A stretch of DNA of 64,000 bases, taken from Apophysomyces variabilis (Eukaryota > Mucoromycota > Mucoromycetes > Mucorales > Mucoraceae). Positions 11,655-22,934 of the stretch are shown here, piece after piece. Position numbers and translations under genes: made by a program. Position 1 is the stretch's first letter. Each line of letters begins with the position of its first letter. The stretch lies in the NCBI GenBank assembly GCA_002749535.1, contig MZZL01000393.1:569103-633102 (forward strand). Reading direction: 5' to 3'. Under the pieces are notes generated by a model. The model searched no databases and was not told the origin of the DNA. It saw nothing but the letters and a program-made list of their open reading frames with translations.

Positions 11655-12778
11655 ATGCCACGGGGCATCCTCGATCTCAATAATGAGCTTTTGACTTGCA
11701 TTGCAGGTCATCTGGCGATTGAGGATCTCGAGCCCTTTTCGCTGGTGTGTACCCGTTTTGCATCAATCACCCGACATGATGCCATTTGGAAAGAAATGTT
11801 AGCCAATCATTACGGGGTGACCTACAAACTGCCAAACGAGACATGGCAGGATATGTATCGGCGAAAGCACAATGACATGCAGGACAATAGAATCTGCCCT
11901 CATGTTGGTCGTGTTAATCAACAAGTACTAGCTCCCTACATTAAAAAATACGAACAACTTCTTCAGTGGCTGCCAAAAAATCACAATTGCAGCATCTGCG
12001 GAGAGAACAAATACGATACAGAAGGTCTTTGCTTATACATATGGCAAGGGAACGTACGGGCACGATGTAGGGATTGTGCATACAAATACCATGCCATGGC
12101 CCCTAATCGTCACGGCATCCTTTTGCGAATCTCGGTTTTGCAGATGTACTGTTTTACCTGCTCAAGACTTGTAATGTTTCCCGTTATATTATTAATTGAA
12201 TGATGCTTTAACTTACTTGTTATACATCTTTTTCTTTCATATATACAACTATTCTAGTTGGGTGAAACTCGGGGCGATCCAAGCGAAGCTTACTATGTCA
12301 ATATGTTACTGGAAATGCTGACACAGAATACTGAGCGCGGTCGGCAAGCAATGAGAGAAAAGAATCAATGTATGCACGAGCGGTTGTTGTATGCAGACGA
12401 AACAGATCGTGCTGCTGTATTAAAGTCACGCTACTATTTGGTTGATCGCGTGTGGATTTGTTCCTGGTTCCTCCGGCTTTGCGATGGAAAGATCGGTGTA
12501 GGTCCGGTTACGAACATGCCTTTAGAAGCAGAGGATGGGAAAGTGAATCCAAGTGCACGGCCGCGAGGTGCTTTCAGTGGAGGTTTTAGTATTGTGACAC
12601 CGCATCTTTGGCATTATTTAGTAGAAACGTATGGTCTCGCTGGAAAAGAATTCTCATCTGGTGTGTACCGGCTCTCATGGAACTGAGATAAATTATGCTC
12701 ACACCTCGTCTAGATGATATTCAAGGTCCGGAATACGCAGAGCTGAGACAGTCAATAGAAAAATGGAGATTGATCTGA
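11655..12778 (+). CDS. F-box protein with cysteine clusters and C-terminal DUSP-like domain
   Basis: Exons 11655-12170, 12258-12660 and 12714-12778 give 327 aa. Residues about 4-48 are an F-box (LDLNNELLTCIAGHLAIEDL, then VCTRFASI and IWKEML). A central region carries three CxxC pairs (CSICGENK, ARCRDCAY and YCFTCSR), which could bind zinc. The C-terminal 100 residues resemble a DUSP domain of ubiquitin-specific proteases: YLVDRVWICSWFLRL, then GPVTNMPL, a PHLWHYLVETYG block and a short acidic tail read from exon 3. An F-box suggests a substrate receptor of an SCF ubiquitin ligase. No USP catalytic domain is present. The DUSP assignment is by pattern only. It shares its upstream region with ARPC3. 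Confidence 0.8.
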
Positions 12779-13413
12779 AGGGAAATTTCTAGAGTCTACT
12801 GTAAATATATATACCGATGTTTATCTTGTTGTGTCTTTGCTGCTGTTCTCAGTCTCCATTCGGAGCATCAAAGCTTGATTTTCTCATTAGTAAGCTACAG
12901 GTACAAAGCAAATGGCCATTAACGCTATGTTAACGTAAGTCCCATGAATCCATATGGACCCTGGCGCTGCCAAGTTGCTGCCTGAGAGAGCCTAGCTCAA
13001 AAAACCAATGCTGAAAATAGCTGGTTCTCAATTAAGGTTGAAAACACCTCTTTCAGCACAGATGACACCAAGATTTGATAAATTCTTCCCAGGCCTATAA
13101 GATGGTTGTCGTGAAATATTGACAGACTTCCATATTTCCCATTATACCAAGTAAGCTTCCTTTATAGCACAACATGTTAGTTGAGCTGTAAGCAAAAAAT
13201 AAGTGGAGGAAAAGGAGAGTAGCAACTTATATGCCTTCATGCGGAAATCGCAGATGGCACGACTAACTTTTATAGAGTCGGATCACATATGCAGCCAAAG
13301 TAATTTTATCATGAAGCGCGAATGAAATATGCAAAACTATTATTTTCCATGTGGAAAAATAACATATGTGTATAGTAAGTAGCAGGTGTATACTAGCGTG
13401 ATAAAAGAAAATG
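12779..13413. other. Intergenic between convergent genes
   Basis: Spacer of 635 bp between the 3' ends of the F-box/DUSP gene and the CRAL-TRIO gene. It has no open frame worth noting and no recognisable RNA gene, and presumably carries both 3' UTRs. Confidence 0.5.
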
Positions 13414-15188
13414 TCAAGGTTCGAATCGTTCCATGTGCCCGAGAGATGACGACATTGTTGCGCTCATGGCAGCTGCAAATGCAGCTGTGATTCCAATGGT
13501 CGTATATTCAATAGCTTGGGGAGCCGTTGCCAGGATTCTGGTTAATGCACGGTGAAGAGAACGCTCTACCGGTCCTCGTAGGAATATATACAGGAGAACC
13601 CAATACAATGCACCTTTGTATCGAAATGATAGCCGGAAGAGATGGCGTGTCAATCGTATCAGGCGCTGCTCGGACCGTATTAAATGCACCTTCACTGGCG
13701 AGCTTGCATATGCTGGTGGCATCAGATGTGGAAAGTGGGGTTCGGACCGGATTTCATATAACGCATCGGAAGGTTCCAAATAAAAGTCGCTATCATCAAA
13801 TTTTGTGATCTGATCTCGTTCGATTGCTGCAAGTCGATTCGCCAATGCAAATGCGCATACACCTTTACTATTGTTTTCTCGGGTATTTACAAACGATGTC
13901 AAAAATGCAGCACCCATGTGAAGTCCAGTCCAATGACAGGGCGATTGCATCGTTCGTACCACTTGGGTCGACACCGGCCAGCAGGGTGATCCACAAGATG
14001 GCAGTGGTAATGGTGTTAAAGTTCCCGGAGTTCCGTATATACTGGAACTGCGTGATCGGAAGTTGGTGCTCGGAGTTGCGAAGGTCAATGAATCTGCTGC
14101 ATCATAAAAGATATCGTCTGAAGAAACGATCGACAGCATTGACCCACTACGGGACGGCCTCATTAAAGGAACTATTGGAGGAGAAGGCAATGGTGATATC
14201 ACTCGTCGTCCACAACCATACAACTGCAATGCGTTGTCCGATTCTATATTCCATTCAAACTGGTCTGCACCTCCCAATTCTATGCGGACCACATATTCAA
14301 CATCTAAATAAACTATATCTATTAACATACCTTGCAAAAGATCTTCATCCTCCACTAGCTCCTTAATCTCTTTAGCACTTGGAAAGTTGACACGGCTTTT
14401 TGCTTGCTCACTAAGCAACAACTTGACCATTTGCCATATCCCTTGATACATCCAACCAAAGTTCATCACATAAACGGATCCTATTGAACCTGGGAATCGC
14501 TCGTTCACAATTTCCTTAAGGTCTCCAATTAGCTGCGCATCCTAAAGATAAAACAATAAGGACCGCTGTTGTTGTCCTTCAACCGGACTTACAACAGGTA
14601 CGAAAGGTGCCTTGTCAATGTTTATGATGACTGCAATCTGTGACACCAGAAATGACTCATTCCTTTCACACGTCTGCGCCCACATCAATTTTCGTGCGAT
14701 TTCCATAACAAAACATGCAAACGGCTTCATGTACTCTGATAAAGATTTGTCGCGAAACTTGGGAAAATACCGCATCCGAATAACAGCAATTGGTCGACCA
14801 AGTTTGTCCTGCTTATGGAAGAAAGCAAAGCCTTGGTCGTAGAATTCGTTTGCTAAGGAGCGCCATGTCATGTTGTGGATGTCTTGACTGATCCGCCAAA
14901 AAATAGTATCCATGAGTCGTTTCTGTGCAGTTTCTTCTACAAAGTCGCTATCGCGCAGAAATCGGAACAATGTTACTATATATTACGTGAGAACACATAC
15001 GAATTCTGCAGTGGCTTACCATGATCTTTGATGTATTCTTGTGCATGGACTAGATCGTCTTTTTCAACTCCTAATGTTTCTAATTCTTGCCTCAACTTCA
15101 TTTCCAGGTTGTTGAGTGTTTTGCGGTGCTGTTTGTATTCAGCCGTAAGTAAATCTGCGGTCTGCTGTGCCACTGAAAGCATCGTCAT
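13414..15188 (-). CDS. CRAL-TRIO (Sec14-like) protein with hydrophobic C-terminus
   Basis: Minus-strand exons 15188-15020, 14975-14593 and 14541-13414 give 559 aa. After an N-terminal coiled coil (about residues 5-50, TAEYKQHRKTLNNLEMKLRQ), residues about 55-290 form a CRAL-TRIO N-lobe plus lipid-binding domain: LFRFLRDSDF, GRPIAVIRMRYF, INERFPGSIGSVYVMN-like context and GIWQMVKLLLSE. A Ser/Pro-rich linker follows, then two hydrophobic stretches near the end (GALYWVLLYIFLRG and TTIGITAAFAAAMSA) that may anchor it to a membrane. Phosphoinositide or lipid exchange is the family role; the ligand is unknown. A 27-nt stretch at the end of the lipid-binding domain looks intron-like but is in frame, and I kept it as coding. 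The start is the first ATG in frame, 177 bp downstream of the TERT stop. Confidence 0.85.
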
Positions 15189-15365
15189 AATGAACCGGAG
15201 AAAATAGTTAAAGAAAAAGGCCACTATCCCCAAAAGTTGGTAAGCGCCCCGAAATCAACGCTCATTGTTTGCAGTGTGTGTCTCGCTGCAGGCGGAACTT
15301 CAATGTTTTCATGTTTTTGAAGGGAAATCAGGGGATTCGCTGCCCTAGGGTCTTCCCCGAGTTTG

Positions 15366-18300
15366 TTATCTCGATTCAACCTCGAGTGTCCGTGTATCTA
15401 TAATAAATCCGCACCATTCAAACGCTAAAGAATTACAATCAATACAAGCTGTTGTATCATCCGCTCGCTTACATTTCATTTCGGTGTCAATATTTGTGTC
15501 GTACTTGTCGGCATTTGCAAAGGCTCCGAAGAACGGGAATCCTACGTTATACGATGGGTCACGAAATCCTCTCTCTCTATCATATTGTATGCTTTACCTT
15601 TCTTAAACACTTGACAAAACCTTTGGATATCATTCACATCTTTGCTTATGTAAAGAAAATCATCTACAAACCTCAACAACAACTGAAGAGTCCCCCTCCT
15701 TAGTGATCGGAGATATTGTATATAAGCTTTCCTTTACCCCATCAGGACTGTTTTCTTTCAAGATTTCGAGTTCATCCTGCTCCAGTTTCCCCAGATACAT
15801 GCTATGATGATATTTTTGTTATTGACTGTTGCCTTTCATAATTCAAACTATACCTGCAAAGGATACTTGAGACACATGAGCCTTGCGGAATCCCTACTTT
15901 TTGTCGATAGCATTTCCCTTCGACCTATCAATGTTACTGTTTAATTGTATTACATAAATTACTCCTCAACTAACCTCTATTCTATTATTTTTGATATGTT
16001 CTTCCAAAAGTCTCCAAGTTTGTTTCAGATCTCTGATTTTGTATGTCACCTGCAAAGCTAGGATTAATTCATGGTCTTCTTGTGGCCTCGTTGAACTTAC
16101 GTTATCGACTAATATGGCATTTCGATATTTGCATGCATATTTTTCTGCTCTTTCTGGGAAAGGTCGAAGTTCATCTGTGATGCATAATGTACGGGTGTCA
16201 GACAAGCCAAGCGAAAGCAACTGCCTAAATATCATGTATACCAAGCGAAACCGCATCTTGCTGGAACAGACATACTGGATTTTTGGTAAACTGTTGCAGC
16301 ACACCATACTTCGGTAATATATATTCTCGCTACAACACAGTCGTTTTAGGATGCCTGTATAATCGCTTCAACGTATATTACCTTGCAAAGAGATTGTCGG
16401 ACAAGTTTTAACAAGATATCTTGCCTAATAGTATCAAAACATTTGCTGATATCAGCCTTTACAAAATAGAAACCGCTTATTTCATGAATTAGTAATCCAT
16501 AAAATCTCCCAAAACCAACCTATTGTCCGAAAAACGATTCTTGTATTCAGTAAGTTTTTGTCGAAGCTGCTGAATACCGTCAATTGCGCTTCCTATGAGA
16601 TTGGACTGTTGCCTCTAAGGAAGAAAAAACAGGTGCAATATACATCAATTTCTGACATTGCTTAAAAATGGCAATAAGATGACTCACAATCTCATAGGCC
16701 AGCACATGTTGTGCTTCTTTAAGTTTTTTGTTGTTGACCCGCATGTCTGTGATGATCCGTACTCCAGTAGTTTTGGGTACAAGTCTTATCGGAGATGCTT
16801 CAAGAATATACTTATCATTTTCGGTCTATTTCTAACGATGTTACATTCGTATATAAGTATATCGATTACTTACGTTATCAATCTCTTCATACTGATAGTC
16901 TAAGATTTTTGATAGCATGGGTTTTGTTGCTAGTTCCCATACATCCTGTCGGAAATAAAATGTACGGTCACCGAACTTGCCGTGTTCGGTGATGTAGAAT
17001 GCAGTCTACAATTAGGCGATTCATTATGGGTCGTTGATCGATTCTTTCGTCTTACTTTAACCAATTTTACTACGTAGTATCCAAACACCCATTCTAGTAA
17101 CCCTTTTAGCAATAGTTGCCGTACTGCAAGGTCCGTAGACCGGATTGGAGCATCCGCTTCACGGGCCCGGCCACTTGCAAGCCATTTACAATCACCAATC
17201 TGATAGTTCGTAAGTAAAATATCCGTTTCTATAAGTAATTTTTACCTTAATTCCTTGCACGATTTCATGGGTCGTGATTATACCACCATGTGGTAGCTCC
17301 ACGAATCTTTTTAAGGCTAATTTCGAGAATGCCAAAGGGCTCGATAAGAAGCGCCATGAATAAAAAACTGAATAAATACCTTTCTTAATACGTTCGAAGT
17401 TGTGTGATGATCCCCATGTGGTTTCAGGAAATACTTTGGAGATTATCTTGATCACAAATTGACAGACCTATTACAAAGATGTTAACCCACGTAAAGTATG
17501 TATTGCCTTTCCGCAAACATACTTCACGGTGACTACTGGCCAAAGTATGTAGCAAATCTGATTTTTCCTGCAACAATTAAACATGTTACCTCTGTACCCG
17601 GGAAAGATGCAACTTACTTTCTTTGGACAGATCGCATCTCGGATATAAATCAAAGGAATGGTACGATGACGCTTTTTAATAGTGTCAAAGATAGCTTCAA
17701 AACGTTTTATATGCTAGTCATTGTAGGATTTAGATAGCTACTAACATATATGGCATATGTTCTTACACGTTCTGACATGTCAGGAAAAATCTGAGACGCT
17801 AATCCATTCGTATCCGCGTTATTAGTGTCCTAGGCCAGATCGCAGAACATACCTCTGTCAGGCAATTTGAAGTATGTCGAATTCGTTTGGTAATAGTACA
17901 TTGATTGCCTTCGAGAAGAAAGCTTTTGATCCGGCTGTCTTTTTACAGGTGTGTAAATGATGTGAAGAATGATTTCTAGGCATACCTTGCATTATAGCGT
18001 GATTTCAGCTTTTTCCTTCGGTCGCTCGGTAAAGGTCGTGTTACATAGGAGAAATCCTGCTTTTTCTTGAACATGCCATCTTCAGTGAAACTTGAGAGTT
18101 TCTGCCTTAATTTTTTGGTGTTCTTAGGAGATAAAAATATCTCTTCTGCTTGTCTTTTTGCCGCTTCTGCAAGCAGAACCACTTCTGTAAGCGGTTCACC
18201 TAATAGTCGCCATGTCAATTAAATAGCATTATTTCTTCAGCCCAACAATACCCGTTAGCTGATAAAAGTTATCATTAGGAAGTCGGATCAACAGCACAGT

Positions 18301-18912
18301 ATCTCGTAATAATTCAATCAATGATTGCTCCCCAATACTGCAAAATCGTTTAAGACTATGTATAGAGATGGATAATGATTCTCACCTTTGCAACAGAATA
18401 TGCCATGGTTTGGATCGAATAGTGCCAACCAATGAATTGGGGAATATCATCAGGATAGATCGCTTTGTATCCTGACCAGGGGAGGACTGGATTAGGAAAG
18501 CAAGAATCTTAGTATTCAGATAATTTGGGTATTAGTTTGTTTACCAGACAGAAACCAGCAGCTAGAAGGTGTCTCCGTTTCCCATTCAGAAGCAGCTGGC
18601 CTATTACTTTTTCCACTATCTATATTCCATATTCGTTTCGTCAATACAGGAAATCACCTTCGAAGCACTAACATGAGATACGTCTGAGTATGTTGTTGAG
18701 ACGTGAGAAAGTCGCAACTCGCTTATGTCACAATGCAGATTCATGGATTGTCCCTGTGGTACAATGACCACAACGCGATCCAGTAGTTCCTGAAAGGATC
18801 TATGATCTTGATCAAGTTCGACGCGTCTCAGGTCAATCGAAAAGTGTTCCATAATGTAGACAGGAAGAGGCTTTGCGAAAGGAAATAAATGCTGCAAGAT
18901 TGCCGAGACCAT
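15366..18912 (-). CDS. TERT: Telomerase reverse transcriptase, lacking a C-terminal extension
   Basis: Twenty-four minus-strand exons close in phase to 777 aa: 18912-18658, 18619-18545, 18507-18386, 18337-18252, 18199-17986, 17938-17853, 17799-17768, 17713-17618, 17567-17523, 17467-17380, 17316-17246, 17199-17056, 17005-16874, 16810-16688, 16614-16520, 16475-16382, 16308-16276, 16220-16101, 16049-15975, 15924-15854, 15801-15738, 15682-15598, 15541-15473, 15424-15366. In order it shows a TEN-like N-terminus (to about residue 185), an RNA-binding region (TTWGSSHNFERIKK; T-motif EWVFGYYVVKLVKTAFYITE around 424-445), motif 1 (FYFRQDVW), motif 2 (RLVPKTTGVRIITDM, about 491-505), motif A (VKADISKCFDTI, Asp563), motif B' (VGIPQGSCVSSILC), motif C (LLLRFVDDF, Asp714-715) and motif E (WCGFIIDTRTLEV, 762-774). 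It copies telomeric repeats from an RNA template. The protein ends three residues after motif E, so the usual thumb/CTE of about 200 residues is absent. Confidence 0.93.
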
Positions 18913-19624
18913 GTTGTTTGTTAATTAACGCTTCGACTCTGTTTGCATAAGGCTGTTTGAGTTATGACTTTCTGCAAGAACTCAGACTCGGATTTAATTC
19001 GGTGATCTAGTATTTCTGCATTCCCAGCAGACCGATAAGATATGAGTGCATAGTAGCCAAGCGTTTTGTTCATGATACCAAACTGAAAGACGGCATGCAG
19101 AGAAGAATATACCCTGAACAAGACATGCTCTGTGTAGTCTGTATCCCAAGTTGCACCTTCCTTTGTGTCCTTCTAAACTTTAAGCCTTATAGCTTATCCT
19201 CTTCATCGCTGCTCTCTTTGTCTTTACACATAACATTCATATGTTACACTATACTTTATGCACACCTATCGAATGAGAGTCAGAGGACAGAAAAAAAAAC
19301 ACTTTAACAAGGACGACTGGTATTAGCAGTGTCATAATCATACGCATTAGTCTGGAACAGAATGGGCGGGGTCGCATAGTTGATATGATTAAATCGCAAA
19401 TAAACCTACTACTTAAGTTGGCTAGAGAGTGGAAGCGATATGAATGGGTTGAAGCAACAGTAAACAGATTTGAGGCTGTCAAAACTCAATACGAGAACGT
19501 ATAAACCTCGTGATGCAACCATAGCGAGAGAAAGTCCGTCCAAAAGAATTTTTTTTTTATCCCAGCTAGCAGCAAAAGAAGTAATCCATATGCACAAGCT
19601 TTATAGTGAAAGATACATAAGGGC
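18913..19624. other. Intergenic between TERT and the cystatin-like gene
   Basis: About 710 bp upstream of TERT and downstream of the cystatin-like gene, both on the minus strand. A minus-strand open frame of about 60 codons (18921-19121) with a fair acceptor upstream might be a stray exon or a 5' part of the TERT transcript, but I cannot assign it. Confidence 0.4.
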
Positions 19625-20161
19625 TTAGTCAATAAAGTAAACAAGGGGTTTCTCGCGATCCCAGATGGCACATTCAGGGGTAGTATGAATCGAATAAAAG
19701 TCCACCCTTCCGTCGTGGTACTTATGGGCTCGGACATGGATATACTTCTCATCACCCAGATGGATTTTTCCAAAGTAGTTGAATCCGTAGCCTGTTTCCT
19801 CTACAGCATACTCCACCAACTTGAAAGCGGTGACATGCTTCAACTTGTCTGTCTCGTGAAGATTATGGACGTGATCGAGATGTCGAAGCTGATGCAAACG
19901 GAATGTTCACTTTTTTTCCCTGTTGTCCTAAAGGCTCTCTCTTACCTCATGCAGCTAACGGAAAGTTAGATTTCTGATTGATTTAATCTACGGTCTTTAC
20001 CTTGTCTATTGCTGCCCTCTTCACCTCATGAAAGACCTAGTACACGTCATGATCCCATATCAACATTTTTCCTTTCAAGCATCCTATAAGCGACTTACGG
20101 CTTTGGCTTCATCATCTGCGGGCTTGACTGGGCCCATCCGGTTGTGTCGTTCGTCAGACAT
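19625..20161 (-). CDS. Cystatin/stefin-like protein with His-rich segment
   Basis: Minus-strand exons 20161-20099, 20036-20001, 19954-19946 and 19888-19625 give 123 aa. The pattern is that of intracellular cystatins (cysteine protease inhibitors): a Gly-Pro near the N-terminus (RMGPVKPADDEAKAV), one long helix, then ETGYGFNYFGKIHLGDEKYI and HVRAHKY matching the central strands of stefins. The inhibitory loop that is usually QxVxG reads EETGYG, so inhibition of papain-type proteases is uncertain. The helix region is His-rich (LHELRHLDHVHNLHETDKLK). The third exon is only 9 nt (Leu-His-Glu), with consensus acceptor and donor. There is no signal peptide, so it should be cytosolic. Confidence 0.85.
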
Positions 20162-22103
20162 AGTAGTTAGTGATAAAGAGAAGACGAAAACAGTGCTGAT
20201 GCTGGGAAGCGGGGCTTTTATGCTCAAGCATCTCCGAAGCGACACGTGTTCACCAGAATTCTTGACGTTCCCATCACAGAAAAATTCCAACAAAGTTCGT
20301 TTAAAGACGCTTCGGATTCGGAACAGCCAACGAGACTACCTATATGCCAAAACCTTAATCGAAAGCTTTGAGTGACTCCTTTATCAACAGTTGCTACTTG
20401 CAGCATAAAGAAGGGAGAAGCTACACCCAACTTTGGAACGACACGTTATCTCGGTCATACCAACCGTTAGCATGAAGAACGGATGCTGGTAACGTCTTTA
20501 CAGGTAAAATATAGGAATTGGGCGTTTTTCCAAGGTTTGCGGCAGCTGCAGGTTTGTTATCCATCGAAGCAAAGCCAACGAATTGTCTTGCGCGCATGGA
20601 TTGGATCGCAGTTTTAAATCATAACAGACTAGCAACTTTGTCGGTTTGATCTTTCATGCGAGCAGCCTTCAACAGGTCATACGACCGTAGCTTTGTCGGT
20701 GTGGTCCCCCATAAAAATCATCCTCTACAATGCCTTATATGAATCAGCCTGTTTTGTCACAGTCTCTTAAATTGTACTTTATTTCCAAAAATTAAAGTCG
20801 CATCTAGCAAATTCACTTGGCGCATTTTGGAAACTGGGCTTGACGCTAACAAATTACATTAATTGCCGTGTTATAAGAGTTGGAATTGACCAATGTTTAC
20901 ATACCTGTCATAAAACTGACGACGCCATACCCATATCCCCCCCCAAGTGAATGCAAGATACATATATAAATTTCAATTGGTGAGTTATAGAAGAAAAAGA
21001 TAACAATCATTCAGTGACACTTACTGAATACTGGGCGTAAAAGCCCTATCCACTTGACTCGTGGATCCTTTTCTGCCTTTTTGCTTGCTGCCTCTCAGAT
21101 TGCCTTAAAGGAGCTCGGGACGATTCTGGTCTTTCTTCTTCTCGTCGGCTGATTCGTCTGCGAGACCTGGGTGGTTCAACCATAGTCTCGGTTTGGCTGG
21201 CTCTTGTTCGACGTCGTGCAGTTGGGGCTATCATGTTCTCTTAATTTTTATAGAATACCTATTGTCTGCTAAAGTTTTCTACAGTCTTCTTATCTCATAT
21301 GGTTTGAAAGTTCGTCTGCATCACACCCAGAAAAAACTATCTTGGTATGTCTTCGAATAGAGTACGTAAAAGTTGCAGCATCTTCGGGTGCATCCGAACA
21401 AAGTTTACATAGTTTGTATCATTTCCATTTCATTGTACAACGGATTTGCATGCAACGCTACATAAATATTACACGTGTTGATATAGTTTATAACTCGGTC
21501 TACTGTTCCCATCAATAATACTTCGAATGTCTATGTCGATTCAAAAATTTATATCATGCTTACAGAAAATGACGGGAAAAGAACGAAAATGACATGTGAA
21601 AGGAAAATAAACAAGTGGGTGACATGATTTCCATTAGCGGTTTTCTGCTAGATAACCGGAATAATAATTCAAATTCCTAACTGGATCGTATTCACAGCAG
21701 TAAAAGTGCAAGAATACACAAAGTACCCTTTATTGATCTTTTTGCAAGTAGGACATCTTGACAACTCGCAATGCATCTCAAGTTCTGATATTAAGAAGTC
21801 GATTTGCTTATGGGGTAGATTGTTAAGGTATTAGGTATGTCATTATTCTAGCTTACAGACTCTGGATGCGTCTTATAGAGGTTTGTGGATTACTTTTTTT
21901 TTTCGATCTAAGTGAATGACATCGACTTTCAACCTAGCGCTATCTAGTTTCTTCGGTTTATTCATTTGTTCAAATGAGCGCAAAAATAATAATTGTGTCC
22001 GCCCGGGCTAGATCAATGTGATAAAAATTGAGGGGAGGGGGATAGATGCCAAGTCTGTTGAATCTATTTCCTCTAATACAAACCGTCCATTCAATCCACA
22101 TGC
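20162..22103. other. Gene-poor AT-rich stretch
   Basis: Nearly 2 kb with no gene I can support. A minus-strand frame at 21046-21234 encodes a 62-residue Arg/Glu-rich peptide (starting MIAPTARRRTRASQTETMVE) that could be a first exon or chance. The rest consists of short frames in AT-rich sequence. Confidence 0.45.
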
Positions 22104-22343
22104 CTAATACATAGCGATATCTCCGCAAAACGTATCCATCGCATCAGGGACCCTGTCCGGCCTGCTGTCGCCCGCTTCTTCCTTGCAAAAAGGCTTTTTT
22201 GATACTCACGCCCTTCCCCGATATTTTTCCATAGGGAAACTAGAGTCTATCATCTCAAGATGTGAAGCGTTGTGTTGTTTGAGCCTACTAATTTCAGCTT
22301 TGGCAGCAGCGAGTTCTGCTTTTGACTGTTTAACAGTGGGCAT
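22104..22343 (-). CDS. Possible small coiled-coil protein or relic
   Basis: Two minus-strand exons, 22343-22210 and 22164-22104, joined through a GTGAGT donor and a GACAG acceptor, give 64 aa starting MPTVKQSKAELAAAKAEISR. The first half is a heptad-like coiled coil and the second half is short and polar. I do not recognise it. It may be the start of a decayed lineage-specific repeated gene, or chance. Confidence 0.3.
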
Positions 22344-22934
22344 GGGGAGAGCTCAAGGATGTGGATGCACTTTTAAAATGAGGTAAAGCGGTAGCTAAGC
22401 AGAAAAAGGACGGCATTGAATTTTTTTATTTTTGGGAGATACTGTATATCTCTCTCTCGCACTCAGGGAGTGAAAAACGCACTTTATCCATACTGCAATA
22501 TCAATGGCTCCAATGCACTTCAAGTCTTTCCCAGCCGTTGCAAAAGCGTGTGACCTCCGAGGGCCAATCCTACGCCACAGGTTATCTCTACCATAAACCA
22601 TCGGGCCAAGGCACGACATTGATTGCCCTATCCGTCCCAATGAGAATACTTCCAGTTCAAGGTTTCTCTATTTCCTGGCCAGAAATGAGTTTTTACGCTG
22701 CGGTGATAAACTTTACGCCCCAATGTGATAATCAAAGTTTGTATTGATAGATGGGATACTCAATGTTGCTATTGTGTCAAAACAAATATACGGCAAGATA
22801 CGGTGGACAAGCCAATGATTCTAATGCTCTGTTCAGGGAAAAGGTAACTCTTACATCTAAAACTAAGTAAAACTATGACGGGCTATATTTAAAGTAAAAT
22901 AGGAAATAAGCTCGCATTCAATGAGTGCTGTTGA
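22344..22934. other. Intergenic between the small ORF and NOC3
   Basis: About 590 bp with no supported gene. Open frames of up to about 80 codons on both strands show no recognisable motif. It contains the 3' flank of NOC3. Confidence 0.45.

Noticed and set aside
14300..14340. A 27-nt GTATGT...TTTAG segment in the CRAL-TRIO gene that looks like an intron
   Set aside because: It is a multiple of three and fully open, and 27 nt is shorter than any credible intron here, so it was kept as coding.
15598..15801. Apparent one-base frameshift at a run of five C (15692-15696) before TERT motif C
   Set aside because: An intron with donor at 15737 and acceptor CTCTTCAG ending at 15683 removes the run and joins the blocks in phase to give the expected DGLLLRFVDD.
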